NCBI GenBank assembly: GCA_910586975.1
Contig: CAJUKX010000012.1
Span: 1-64,000, forward strand
Reading direction: 5' to 3'
Source: an uncultured Muribaculaceae bacterium
Lineage (GTDB): Bacteria; Bacteroidota; Bacteroidia; Bacteroidales; Muribaculaceae
DNA: 64,000 nucleotides
Shown: positions 26,200 to 33,936 of the stretch, piece after piece
Position numbering within the stretch: position 1 is the first letter of the stretch
How the letters are laid out: the number at the start of each line of letters is the position of its first letter
Program-made: the position numbers and the translations under genes
The notes under the pieces: generated by a model
Told to the model about the DNA's origin: nothing
Database searches by the model: none
Seen by the model: only the letters and a program-made list of their open reading frames with translations

Positions 26200-26747
26200 T
26201 ATAAGAATGCGGCTTGAAGTTTCTGCCTATCGGCGATATATTCCACATACGCCTCCTCATCTCCTGCCTCACGCAGAATATCCTTTACTGAAATTTCGCG
26301 GTCACGCTTTGTGTTGCTCCATGCAAGCCCGTGTGAAAATTGAGTTAATTCTGCAAAGCTCTTATTTTTGCAAATATTCACAGCATAAGAGAGACATTCA
26401 ACATCCGTTTCAGAAAGTTCGTCCATATCAGGCGCGACAAGAGAGCGCAAAATATATCTATTTTCAAAGACTAAGCTTTTTTTCAACAGCTCTATCTCAT
26501 CGCTTGATGAAAAGAAACTGTCACCTCGCAAAGCTTTAAGTATATCGTCAACGCATGATGGAACAGGACCGAACTGCATAGCTATATAGGTGTCGCCGGT
26601 AATGCTACGGCCATAATGCGACAAATGACGTTGGTCTGCAAAATACAATATCTTGCAGAGTTTGTGCATATCAGTTTTGCCCCCTAATTGCTGAAGGGAA
26701 TACAAAAGAGAATTGATAGCTTTGTCGTATTTAAATAACTTACTCAT
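26199..26747 (-). CDS. Panacea-domain (DUF4065) protein, candidate antitoxin
   Basis: 182 residues. The Panacea domain covers about residues 8-150. The signature is TDMHKLCKILYFADQRHLSHYGRSITGDTY (about 25-54), followed by AMQFGPVPSCVDDI, the equivalent of the AW-GPV motif. The C-terminal helix region (FSHGLAWSNTKRDREISVKDILREAG) matches family members that keep the W. It is divergent from the first Panacea protein in this window and clearly a separate family branch. It precedes its partner with a one-base overlap. It was probably gained next to tRNA-Ser. Confidence 0.75.
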   Translation of the reverse strand: MSKLFKYDKAINSLLYSLQQLGGKTDMHKLCKILYFADQRHLSHYGRSITGDTYIAMQFGPVPSCVDDILKALRGDSFFSSSDEIELLKKSLVFENRYILRSLVAPDMDELSETDVECLSYAVNICKNKSFAELTQFSHGLAWSNTKRDREISVKDILREAGDEEAYVEYIADRQKLQAAFL

Positions 26748-26810
26748 GAGTAATAATCGTTATATCTTTGCTATTGCAATGTAGTAGCACAGCAGCTCTG
26801 CGTTTCACCG

Positions 26811-26841
26811 CAAAATTAGCCATTTTATTTTATTCTACAAA
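26811..26841 (-). promoter_or_regulatory. Promoter of the second Panacea module
   Basis: Minus strand: TTTG (26841-26838), 19 bp, TAATTTTG (26818-26811). Full consensus match; the start codon lies 64 bp downstream. Confidence 0.7.
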
Positions 26842-26933
26842 ATAAAAACACGCTGAGAGTGAGGAAAGTTTTGTAAAAAAAGAAGTTAAAAAAGAAGCCG
26901 CAGAAACAATTTTAGAAGCATATTTCAAAGAGT

Positions 26934-26962
26934 CACTGCCGCGAGTTACAACTTGCGGCAGT
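26934..26962 (-). terminator. Hairpin after the TlpA-like gene
   Basis: ACTGCCGC pairs with GCGGCAGT, extended by AGT/ACT around a short loop. It has no good T-run, so it may be a weak terminator or RNA-stabilising hairpin. Confidence 0.35.
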
Positions 26963-27013
26963 TCAATTTCATAGAAACATCTGTCATTGTATTGTAAAAC
27001 CACAACTGGGATT

Positions 27014-27790
27014 TTATTTCAGCAGCTTGGTTATTTCGTTCTTTAGGCGAGTCAGGTCGGTTTCTGACAGGAATGCGCCCGATTCGTTGAGGCGTATTAT
27101 GCCTTCTGAATCAATGAGCAGTGTCAGCGGTATGCCTCCCTTGGAGAGTATGTCGGCAAATTCGCCGTTCTTATCCCAAGCAGTTTTATATTTCAGCCAT
27201 TGCAATTCTTTTCCGACAGGGGTGTTGAAGAATCGTTCGATTTCATCTCTGCTGTGGTTCACGCTTACGGGCAGGAATACAAAGCGCTCGTCATTGCTGA
27301 ATTGCGATGCGATTGAGGGCAAACCGGCCGGCTTCAGTTCCTCTATACAAGGCCCGCACCATGTGGCCCAGAAGTTCAACAGCAGCACTTTGCCTTTTAA
27401 TGAGCTACCGGAGAGTGTGTCATTGCCCTCTGAAATATATTTAATTAATGTGAATTCGGGCAGAATGTCGCCGGCATTAAGCTTGGATGATTCAGAACGA
27501 TAGGCATTCATCAGAGAGTCAATCAGGGCGATTTCAGCCTCAGATTTACGGGTTACTATAATTCGACCCGGCTGTGTCAGGCTGTCAATCTGAGCATAGA
27601 TATCAGGTGTTATGGAGTATATGCACGTATCGTCAGACGACCATGCTTCCTTAGCTCTTATCAAAGTACTGTCAACGTCCATAAAATCTTGGCGTGACAC
27701 CTCTATCTTTCCAATGAAGAACCGCTCAACATTGGCAAAGGCAATGACTGAAAAAGTCATTATCAAAAGAAGCGCTATAATATTTTTCAT
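27014..27790 (-). CDS. TlpA-like exported thioredoxin
   Basis: 258 residues. A signal peptide or anchor covers residues 1-20 (ALLLIMTFSVIAFA). A region of about 80 residues of unknown fold follows, then an AhpC/TSA-thioredoxin domain from about 104. It carries LLLNFWATWCGPCIEEL (Cys 145 and Cys 148) and the cis-Pro region GGIPLTLLID at about 222-231. Such proteins reduce or resolve disulfides in the periplasm and are common in Bacteroidales. The long N-terminal extension resembles that of Bacteroides TlpA proteins that sense or shuttle thiol stress. Single gene. Confidence 0.9.
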   Translation of the reverse strand: MKNIIALLLIMTFSVIAFANVERFFIGKIEVSRQDFMDVDSTLIRAKEAWSSDDTCIYSITPDIYAQIDSLTQPGRIIVTRKSEAEIALIDSLMNAYRSESSKLNAGDILPEFTLIKYISEGNDTLSGSSLKGKVLLLNFWATWCGPCIEELKPAGLPSIASQFSNDERFVFLPVSVNHSRDEIERFFNTPVGKELQWLKYKTAWDKNGEFADILSKGGIPLTLLIDSEGIIRLNESGAFLSETDLTRLKNEITKLLK

Positions 27791-27916
27791 TTGGCAAATA
27801 TAGTCATTATCTGTCTATTATGCATTGAAAAAACTGATAAATGCGACATTTGCATATTTAGGGTAGCAGGGCGCAATATTTTTTACTTAAAATATGCAAG
27901 AACAAAAAATTATTGT

Positions 27917-27924
27917 TAACTTTG
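27917..27924 (+). promoter_or_regulatory. -7 element for the 6S-like RNA
   Basis: TAACTTTG on the plus strand, placed so that transcription would start near 27930. No good TTTG lies 20 bp upstream. Confidence 0.45.
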
Positions 27925-27929
27925 CACAC

Positions 27930-28143
27930 GACAGGTCATGGTCTGTCACACCATTTTGGAAAAAAATAAGAAGCGTTATGCTTATCTTTTAGTTTGAGAA
28001 CGTAGGAAATTCTAAAACTGTGCAAGAGATAGCATAGTGGTTCTCACGCGTATAGCGTGGGCTGCTATTGTTACATCTGCACAAATGGTTTCCTACGACC
28101 TTCAAACTAAGACGTGGCATAGTTGGCTCACGTTTTCTTTTTA
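27930..28143 (+). ncRNA. Rod-shaped structured RNA, possibly 6S RNA
   Basis: About 210 nt with promoter and terminator. A long hairpin can be drawn: TAGTTTGA (27990-27997) with TCAAACTA (28102-28109), CGTAGGAAA (28001-28009) with TTTCCTACG (28089-28097), TGTGCA (28019-28024) with TGCACA (28078-28083), ATAGCA (28029-28034) with TGCTAT (28063-28068), and CACGC with GCGTG around the apical loop at 28050-28054. Internal loops separate the stems, the largest being 9 by 5 nt. The rod shape and size fit 6S RNA, which binds RNA polymerase, but I could not confirm conserved bases. A different small RNA is possible. No convincing frame covers it. Confidence 0.5.
28112..28143 (+). terminator. Terminator of the 6S-like RNA
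   Basis: ACGTG (28112-28116) pairs with CACGT (28129-28133), followed by TTTCTTTTT. A second small hairpin ATCCG/CGGAT with a T-run follows at 28151-28176. Confidence 0.6.
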
Positions 28144-28291
28144 GATAAGTATCCGTAGGGCTGCCGGATGTATTTTTACTCATTAGTATGAAGAATCTTC
28201 TTTTGCTATCTTTGTTTATCGTCCAAACCTGTTTAGGCCGATACACACTCATTCTTAACCATGTCGATAACGAAACTAATTAAATAACACC

Positions 28292-29179
28292 ATGAAGCAA
28301 CTCTTTAAATTAATCTTCGTACTTATCGTAGGTATAGCCAATTGTGCGCCATTCGCACACTCACAAACTTCGTTTAAGTTAACAAAGAAGAACGGACATT
28401 ACTATACTACGGCAAATATCAATGGTAATGTTGATGTTCCCGTAATTGTTGAAACCGGTTCTCACGGAATGGTTTTGAGCCATGATCTGTACAATAAGAT
28501 TCTCGCATCCGGAAATCTTGAAGAAATCACTCTTGATAAAGACGCGACACTTAAAACCGACAGAGCACCCCGAAAAATCGTGAAGCTTCTCAAAGGCTCA
28601 GTCCCTGTTGGAGATCTGACTTATAACGGACGTGTGTATGTAGTCGATTCTACCGATAATTATGTGATACTGCCTGTAAATCTGCTCAAAAATGAGTCAG
28701 ATACAACAGCCGTCTTGATACGCTTCGACTTCAAAAAAAATATGTTGGATTTTATCCGACATGCTGATGTACGCCTGGACAAGATGCATACATATACTCT
28801 TGTAGAAAATGATCCTATGCCTGTATTTCAGGCGAATATGGAACTCTCTGATGCTTTGGGCCACCAATTGACTATGTCGGGTAAGTTTAACTTCGCCCTT
28901 GGCTGTGGCTCGCCTGTTTTCTTTTTCAGAAACACGATGTTGCCCGTGCTTAAAAAGAATAAATTCAAGATTCAGAATTCTACCGATAAATCATTCAATG
29001 CTGTAGGTAAAGGCATCTATGCCGGTTATTGTAAAATCGGTGAGAAGTCAAATACAGGCATCTCAATAGGCATCACAAATCAAGTTTGGGATACTGATGA
29101 ATTGGGCTGTGTGGGACCGTCGTTTTTCAAAAACGGAACTGTCATACTCGACTCCGATAACAACTTGATTTACTATTAA
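28292..29179 (+). CDS. Exported retropepsin-fold protein with altered active site
   Basis: 295 residues with a signal peptide (residues 1-24, ending AHSQ). The strand before the expected catalytic loop is VPVIVETGSHGMVLS. Aspartic proteases read D-T/S-G here; this protein has Glu 54 in place of Asp, giving E-T-G-S. A second aspartate motif is not found in the C-terminal half, which holds LGCGSPVFFF at the equivalent place. It is therefore probably not a protease but a binding protein with the fold. It lies 92 bp upstream of an intact two-motif homologue and may come from its duplication. Confidence 0.65.
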   Translation: MKQLFKLIFVLIVGIANCAPFAHSQTSFKLTKKNGHYYTTANINGNVDVPVIVETGSHGMVLSHDLYNKILASGNLEEITLDKDATLKTDRAPRKIVKLLKGSVPVGDLTYNGRVYVVDSTDNYVILPVNLLKNESDTTAVLIRFDFKKNMLDFIRHADVRLDKMHTYTLVENDPMPVFQANMELSDALGHQLTMSGKFNFALGCGSPVFFFRNTMLPVLKKNKFKIQNSTDKSFNAVGKGIYAGYCKIGEKSNTGISIGITNQVWDTDELGCVGPSFFKNGTVILDSDNNLIYY

Positions 29180-29238
29180 AGGCTGGATACATCATTCACA
29201 ATAATTTAAGTTCTTATTGTGTATTCCGCTAAAATAAG

Positions 29239-29246
29239 TAACTTTG
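29239..29246 (+). promoter_or_regulatory. -7 element before the aspartic protease gene
   Basis: TAACTTTG, 26 bp before the ATG at 29272. Confidence 0.5.
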
Positions 29247-29271
29247 CGTATGTTCAAAAACTGATACCGCC

Positions 29272-30750
29272 ATGTTACGTAAAATTTTAAGCGCAATCCT
29301 CTGTTGCATTATTTCCGTCACTGCTTACTCGCAGTCAATAGACGAAAAGATAGGCAGTGCCATGAATGCTTCAGATTGGTTTGCGCTTGACTCTTTGTAC
29401 AGCTCGACACCCAAAGATTCGATACATCCGTTTCTTGAGGTGTTCTCACGTTGCCTTATCGGAAACCGTTTGAACAGAACTGACATCTCCATTCCTGCTT
29501 TTCAGGAATTGCTGAATAAGCATTCGCTTGACGTGTCTAACTTGGTTTCGTCGGTATATATGTACGGTATGGATCTGAGCCGTGAGGGGTATAATGCCGA
29601 AGCGGCCTCCATGATAAGGGCAATAGTTGATCAGACAAAGCAATATATGGACAGCGCGGCGGTTGAGGGATTGACATCCGCCGCCGGGCACTATGATGCC
29701 TTGGCCGAATATAAACCGTATCAGATTAATTTTTCTGACAGTACTGCGGCCACCATACCATTTTCAATTGTCCCGGTAGGGCCAAAAGACAAAGGTTCAA
29801 TGTTGATGCATCTGTGCAACAGCTCTATTAACGGACAGCCGGCCGACATTACGTTTGATACCGGAGCGGGTATGAATATGATTTCTCCCGAGATGGCCGA
29901 TAAGTATGGCCTTACGGCATTGGACGATGCTCGGCAAACGGTATTTGGTGTTGGCCGCAGAGTTGGCCGCATAGCTATTGCCAAGGAACTTAAACTGGGC
30001 GATTTGGTGGTGAGGGATGTGCCGTTTGTGGTGGTGTCTCTTTCGTCGGGCAATGAAGAAGCCGACCAATACACCGAGTGCTTCAATATAGTAGTGGGCA
30101 GCGAGCTTATGCTTCAGCTTAAAGATCTTACCATTGATTTTGAGAAGCGACACATAGAAATTCCTGCCAATGCTCCGGTAAGGAGTGATGCAAGGCCCAA
30201 TATGTGTTTCTCAAGCGGTATGAATCTGCTGGTAAAAGCTACGGTTAACAATACCCCTGCAACTGTATGTATTGATTCGGGTGATGCTGCGTTTGGCACT
30301 CTAAGTTCTGAATATTATGAACGGTTCAAGGACTATGTAGAGCGCGTGGGCCGCCCCGACACCATACGCAGTGCCGGTATAGCCGGCGTCACGATAGTGC
30401 CTTGCTATTACATGCCTGAGATGCCGGTTGCCATAGGCGGTACCACCGTCATGCCCGACGGGCTGGTGATAAGGGCTCAAAACAGCAATTCACCCATGGC
30501 GCACGATGTTGTCATAGGACTCAGAACATTGATGATGTTTGGCAAGCTAAGGTTTAATATGGTGGACTTTGTGTTGACTACTGAACCCTATTCGAGCCTT
30601 ACCACAATGGTACAGCGCAAATACGATGTACCGGCTTTCAAGTACTCAAAGGTAGAGGGGCCAACCGTGCTTCAAACACTCGGATTTATAGGAGTTGCCG
30701 TAGCCCGAACTCTGATTTATCCCACAGCCGCCAACAATCCCGACCTGTAA
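29272..30750 (+). CDS. Exported retropepsin-like aspartic protease
   Basis: 492 residues, with a signal peptide at 1-20 (ending AYSQ). An N-terminal helical region (about 22-150) is TPR-like. Two aspartic protease lobes follow: ITFDTGAGMNMISPEMA (Asp 196) and VCIDSGDAAFGTLSSEYY (Asp 335). Both keep the D-T/S-G catalytic triad with hydrophobic flanks, so a complete pepsin-type active site can form within one chain. It should act in the periplasm or at the surface. Such proteins are common in Bacteroidales; their substrates are unknown. It follows a homologue that lost the Asp. Confidence 0.85.
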   Translation: MLRKILSAILCCIISVTAYSQSIDEKIGSAMNASDWFALDSLYSSTPKDSIHPFLEVFSRCLIGNRLNRTDISIPAFQELLNKHSLDVSNLVSSVYMYGMDLSREGYNAEAASMIRAIVDQTKQYMDSAAVEGLTSAAGHYDALAEYKPYQINFSDSTAATIPFSIVPVGPKDKGSMLMHLCNSSINGQPADITFDTGAGMNMISPEMADKYGLTALDDARQTVFGVGRRVGRIAIAKELKLGDLVVRDVPFVVVSLSSGNEEADQYTECFNIVVGSELMLQLKDLTIDFEKRHIEIPANAPVRSDARPNMCFSSGMNLLVKATVNNTPATVCIDSGDAAFGTLSSEYYERFKDYVERVGRPDTIRSAGIAGVTIVPCYYMPEMPVAIGGTTVMPDGLVIRAQNSNSPMAHDVVIGLRTLMMFGKLRFNMVDFVLTTEPYSSLTTMVQRKYDVPAFKYSKVEGPTVLQTLGFIGVAVARTLIYPTAANNPDL

Positions 30751-30763
30751 TTTGTATAATCTT

Positions 30764-30812
30764 ATACCTTAATTTCGGCAATAAATTTGTTTTATTGCCG
30801 AAATTAAGGTAT
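30764..30812. repeat. Left palindrome flanking the AbiE module, overlapping its promoter
   Basis: A 49-bp palindrome with 22-bp perfect arms around a 5-bp loop TTTGT. Its inner 43 bp (30767-30809, arms starting CCTTAATTTCGGCAATAAA) recur identically at 32617-32659, past the other end of the module. It covers the promoter of the AbiEi gene and is therefore well placed as an operator. Confidence 0.85.
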
Positions 30813-30817
30813 CTTTG
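30786..30817 (+). promoter_or_regulatory. Promoter of the AbiE module, inside the palindrome
   Basis: TTTG (30786-30789, the palindrome loop), 20 bp, TATCTTTG (30810-30817). The right arm of the palindrome fills the spacer, so any protein bound there would block the promoter. The start codon is 24 bp downstream. Confidence 0.7.
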
Positions 30818-30841
30818 TAAACAGAATGTTATATATACAAT

Positions 30842-31552
30842 ATGAGTACAGCTGAAATCATAATGACGTATGCCACAGCTCGCAATAATTTTACATTTAA
30901 CGAGCTGTCTGAATATGTGCGGGATGTGAGTACCATATCCGATTCAGGTATTCTGTGGCATATAAAGAAACTTATACGGGAAAAGAAGTTGATGCGACTG
31001 TCACGAGGTTTGTACGGCCAAGGTTTGAAAGATGAATTTCAACCGAGGTTGACTGACAGTCTAAAAAAATTATATCAGGATGTAAGGGGTGCGTTTCCTC
31101 TTATTGACATCTGTGTATATTCAGGGGCGGACATATCTTCCATGCAGCACCACATATCAACTAATAATGCCTTGTATGTTGAAGTTACAAAAGAAGCAAC
31201 AGAAGCGGTGTTTCATTGGCTTATTGACAGAGGTATCAGGGCATATCATAGGCCTACAGAGTCTTTTATGTCGGACTATGTAAATCTTTCGGAGGAGATT
31301 GTCATTGTGAAGACTCTCGTTACAGAATCACCTGTAATAGTAAATGATGGAATAGTCATGCCTTCTTTAGAGAAACTTATGGTTGATATAAATACCGATG
31401 CGGATTTCTATTATTTGCATGGAGGAGAGACCTTTTATATAATGGAACATGCCTTGAACCTCTTCAAACTTAACAAATCTAAATTGTTGAGATATGCTTC
31501 CAGGCGCGGGGCACGTCAAAAAATGGTTGGATTAATAAACGAGTGCAAGTGA
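30842..31552 (+). CDS. AbiEi-type antitoxin with winged-helix N-terminus
   Basis: 236 residues. Residues 1 to about 75 form a winged helix (FTFNELSEYVRDVSTISDS, GILWHIKKLIREKKLMRLSRGLYG). The rest is the alpha/beta domain found in AbiEi-like regulators, with VYSGADISSMQHH near the middle. AbiEi proteins repress their own operon by binding inverted repeats at the promoter and neutralise the AbiEii nucleotidyltransferase toxin. The gene overlaps the toxin by one base (TGATG). It is intact. Confidence 0.75.
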   Translation: MSTAEIIMTYATARNNFTFNELSEYVRDVSTISDSGILWHIKKLIREKKLMRLSRGLYGQGLKDEFQPRLTDSLKKLYQDVRGAFPLIDICVYSGADISSMQHHISTNNALYVEVTKEATEAVFHWLIDRGIRAYHRPTESFMSDYVNLSEEIVIVKTLVTESPVIVNDGIVMPSLEKLMVDINTDADFYYLHGGETFYIMEHALNLFKLNKSKLLRYASRRGARQKMVGLINECK

Positions 31553-32610
31553 TGATAAGACAGGAATGCTACACTAAGGAATGGTGTGAAAAGGTGGCTC
31601 ATCAGCTTAATTACAGAGATATACAGTTAATAGAGAAGGTCGTAAGGGCTTTGTCTTTGCTTGAGATGCTTGTAAAATCAGGATGCCCATTCCATTTCAA
31701 AGGTGGAACTGCTACAATGATGTTGCTCGGTGGTATAACGAATCGTTTAAGTATTGATATTGATATTATTTGTCCGCCCGGAACAGATATAGAAAACTAC
31801 CTTGCATCATTCAGAGAACATGGATTCACAAAAATTGATCTTGTGGAACGGAAATCTGCCGGGAAAGATGTACCCAAGAGTCATTCCAAGTTTTTCTATT
31901 AGTTAGCTTACAGCGATAGAGGTGGAGAGAGTTATATTCTGCTTGATGTTTTATATGAAGACTGCCACTATATCAATACAAAGGAAATTCCGATTGAAAG
32001 CCCGTTCATAAGCATAGACGGCACTCCATTGTTTGTCAAGGTGCCGTCTGTAGAGGATATTCTTGGAGATAAACTCACCGCATTTGCTCCAAATACTACA
32101 GGAATACCGTATTTCAAAGGTCATAAAATTTGTTCAGTTGAGATTATCAAGCAGTTATACGATATTGCGCGTCTTTTTGAAAGAGTGTCTGACCTTAGTG
32201 TAACATCAGAGGCGTTTCATCGTATTGTCAAGGTAGAGATGTCTTACCGCAATATGGATGACATAGATGATGTATTCATGGATATTATACAAACTTCACT
32301 TCTTATTGCTACACGTGGTAAGGCCGGAGCCGGAAACTTTGATATATTGCTTGATGGTATCAAAAAAATAAGGAACTTTATTCATACCTCCAACTATCAT
32401 CTTGATCACGCGATAATAGATTCGGCAAGGGCTGCATATTTGGCCGCATGTATTAAAAGCGGTAAGACAACATTAGAAAAATACTCCGGTAATCCGCAAA
32501 TTGTAAATGAGATGATGATTAGAGAGTCGCTTCCCAATAAATTGCAAAAACTTAAAAAAATTTATCCTGAGGCCTTTTATTATTGGTCAAAAACGAGTGA
32601 ATTACTATAA
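31552..32610 (+). pseudogene. AbiEii-type nucleotidyltransferase toxin with in-frame TAG
   Basis: 352 codons if read through. The N-terminal part has the nucleotidyltransferase motifs: FHFKGGTATMMLL, with the G-G glycine turn at about residue 50, and RLSIDIDI, the acidic metal-binding pair, at about 65-72. A TAG at 31900-31902 (codon 117) interrupts the frame after SHSKFFY, and the same frame continues LAYSDRGGES to a normal end at 32610. The two parts together match the full AbiEii length. The simplest reading is a nonsense mutation that silences the toxin. Readthrough or a sequencing error are the alternatives. An ATG at 31552 is used for the start. Confidence 0.75.
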
Positions 32611-32669
32611 GAATCTCCTTAATTTCGGCAATAAATTTGTTTTATTGCCGAAATTAAGGAGATTCTTAT
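32607..32669. repeat. Right palindrome flanking the AbiE module, likely terminator
   Basis: A 63-bp palindrome with 29-bp perfect arms and the same 5-bp loop TTTGT as the left copy. It starts inside the stop codon of the toxin gene. The inner 43 bp equal those at 30767-30809. The outer parts (AAGAATCT / AGATTCTT) differ from the left copy. It would form a very stable hairpin and end the transcript, despite lacking a T-run. Confidence 0.85.
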
Positions 32670-32740
32670 TTATCTAAAAATACATTGACAGTTTTCTCAA
32701 AGACAAGATAAAACAAATTTTAAACAGTATCTTATATATA

Positions 32741-32792
32741 ATAACATACACCGGCGTAGGGAGGTGAGTCCCGGCGCCGGTGTATGTTATTG
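32741..32792 (-). terminator. Terminator after rpoD
   Basis: A 17-bp perfect stem (32741-32757 with 32776-32792) with an inner GGGA/TCCC pair, 27 bp after the rpoD stop. On the minus strand an AT-rich tail follows. Confidence 0.7.
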
Positions 32793-32818
32793 TCTTAAAG
32801 TTTTTTGAAAACTGCCTG

Positions 32819-33679
32819 TTATTGGCCTAAATAAGACTTAAGAAGTCTACTCTTCTGTCCTTTAAGACGGCGGATTGCCTTTTCCTTGATCTGACGTACG
32901 CGTTCGCGGGTCAATTCGAATTTTGCTCCGATTTCTTCGAGAGTCATTTCCTGACAGCCGATGCCGAAGAACATTTTCAGGATTTCGCGTTCACGTTCGT
33001 GGAGCTGTCGCAGAGCGCGTTCAACTTCGTTTGAAAGTGATTCCTGATTGAGCGATGCGTCGGCCATAGGCGAATCATCGTTGGTGAGCACATCGAGCAG
33101 GCTGTTGTCTTCGCCTTCAACAAAAGGTGCGTCAACTGAAATATGACGGCCTGAAACCTTGAGTGTGTCAGCGATTTTTTCAACGGGAACATCGAGACTT
33201 TCGGCGAGCTCTTCGGGCGAGGGGCGACGTTCGTTTTCCTGCTCGAACTTCGAGAGAGCCTTGCTGATTTTGTTGAGCGAACCTACCTGATTGAGCGGCA
33301 GGCGCACGATGCGCGACTGCTCGGCAAGTGCTTGCAGGATAGACTGGCGAATCCACCAAACGGCATAAGAGATAAACTTGAAACCGCGGGTCTCGTCGAA
33401 TTTGCGTGCTGCTTTAATCAAGCCAAGATTGCCTTCGTTGATAAGGTCGGGGAGTGTAAGACCCTGATTCTGGTACTGTTTAGCTACCGATACTACGAAG
33501 CGGAGGTTTGCACGGGTTAGTTTCTCGAGGGCGGCCTGGTCACCTTGGCGTATGCGCTGGGCAAGCTCTACTTCTTCTTCTACTGAAATAAGCTCTTCGC
33601 GGCCAATTTCCTGAAGATATTTGTCGAGCGAGGCGCTTTCGCGGTTGGTGATTGATTTTGTAATTTTTAGTTGTCTCAT
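32819..33679 (-). CDS. rpoD: Primary sigma factor RpoD (SigA)
   Basis: 286 residues, the short primary sigma typical of Bacteroidetes, lacking region 1.1. Region 1.2 starts at DKYLQEIGREEL. Region 2 has LRFVVSVAKQYQNQGLTLPDLINEGNLGLIKAARKFDETRGFKF (about 82-125) with region 2.4 in YAVWWIRQSI. Region 4.2 has LTRERVRQIKEKAIRRLKG near the C-terminus. It would recognise the TAnnTTTG promoters seen throughout this window. Divergent from the ABC transporter operon, with a 257-bp AT-rich gap that holds nothing else I recognise. Confidence 0.96.
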   Translation of the reverse strand: MRQLKITKSITNRESASLDKYLQEIGREELISVEEEVELAQRIRQGDQAALEKLTRANLRFVVSVAKQYQNQGLTLPDLINEGNLGLIKAARKFDETRGFKFISYAVWWIRQSILQALAEQSRIVRLPLNQVGSLNKISKALSKFEQENERRPSPEELAESLDVPVEKIADTLKVSGRHISVDAPFVEGEDNSLLDVLTNDDSPMADASLNQESLSNEVERALRQLHEREREILKMFFGIGCQEMTLEEIGAKFELTRERVRQIKEKAIRRLKGQKSRLLKSYLGQ

Positions 33680-33936
33680 TTCTTGTATATGTACCGAATT
33701 GATGAACTATATATCTTTTGGGATATAATTAACGTGTAAAGTTATAAAATTATTGCCATACGGGCAAATAAAATTGATACTTTAACGTAAAATTAATATG
33801 AAGTGTTGCGAAATCAGACAAAAACTTGGCCGCGACGCGTTTTTTTTACCGATTGTGCAATTTTCGGGAATTTCGTGCGTCTAATATATCAAAACCTTTA
33901 AATTCAGCATCATTTGCTGTTAACTGAAAATTTTTT

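Noticed and set aside
25545..26810. A prophage or integrative element at tRNA-Ser
   Set aside because: No integrase, no repeat of the tRNA 3' end and only two genes are present; only a small module insertion is supported.
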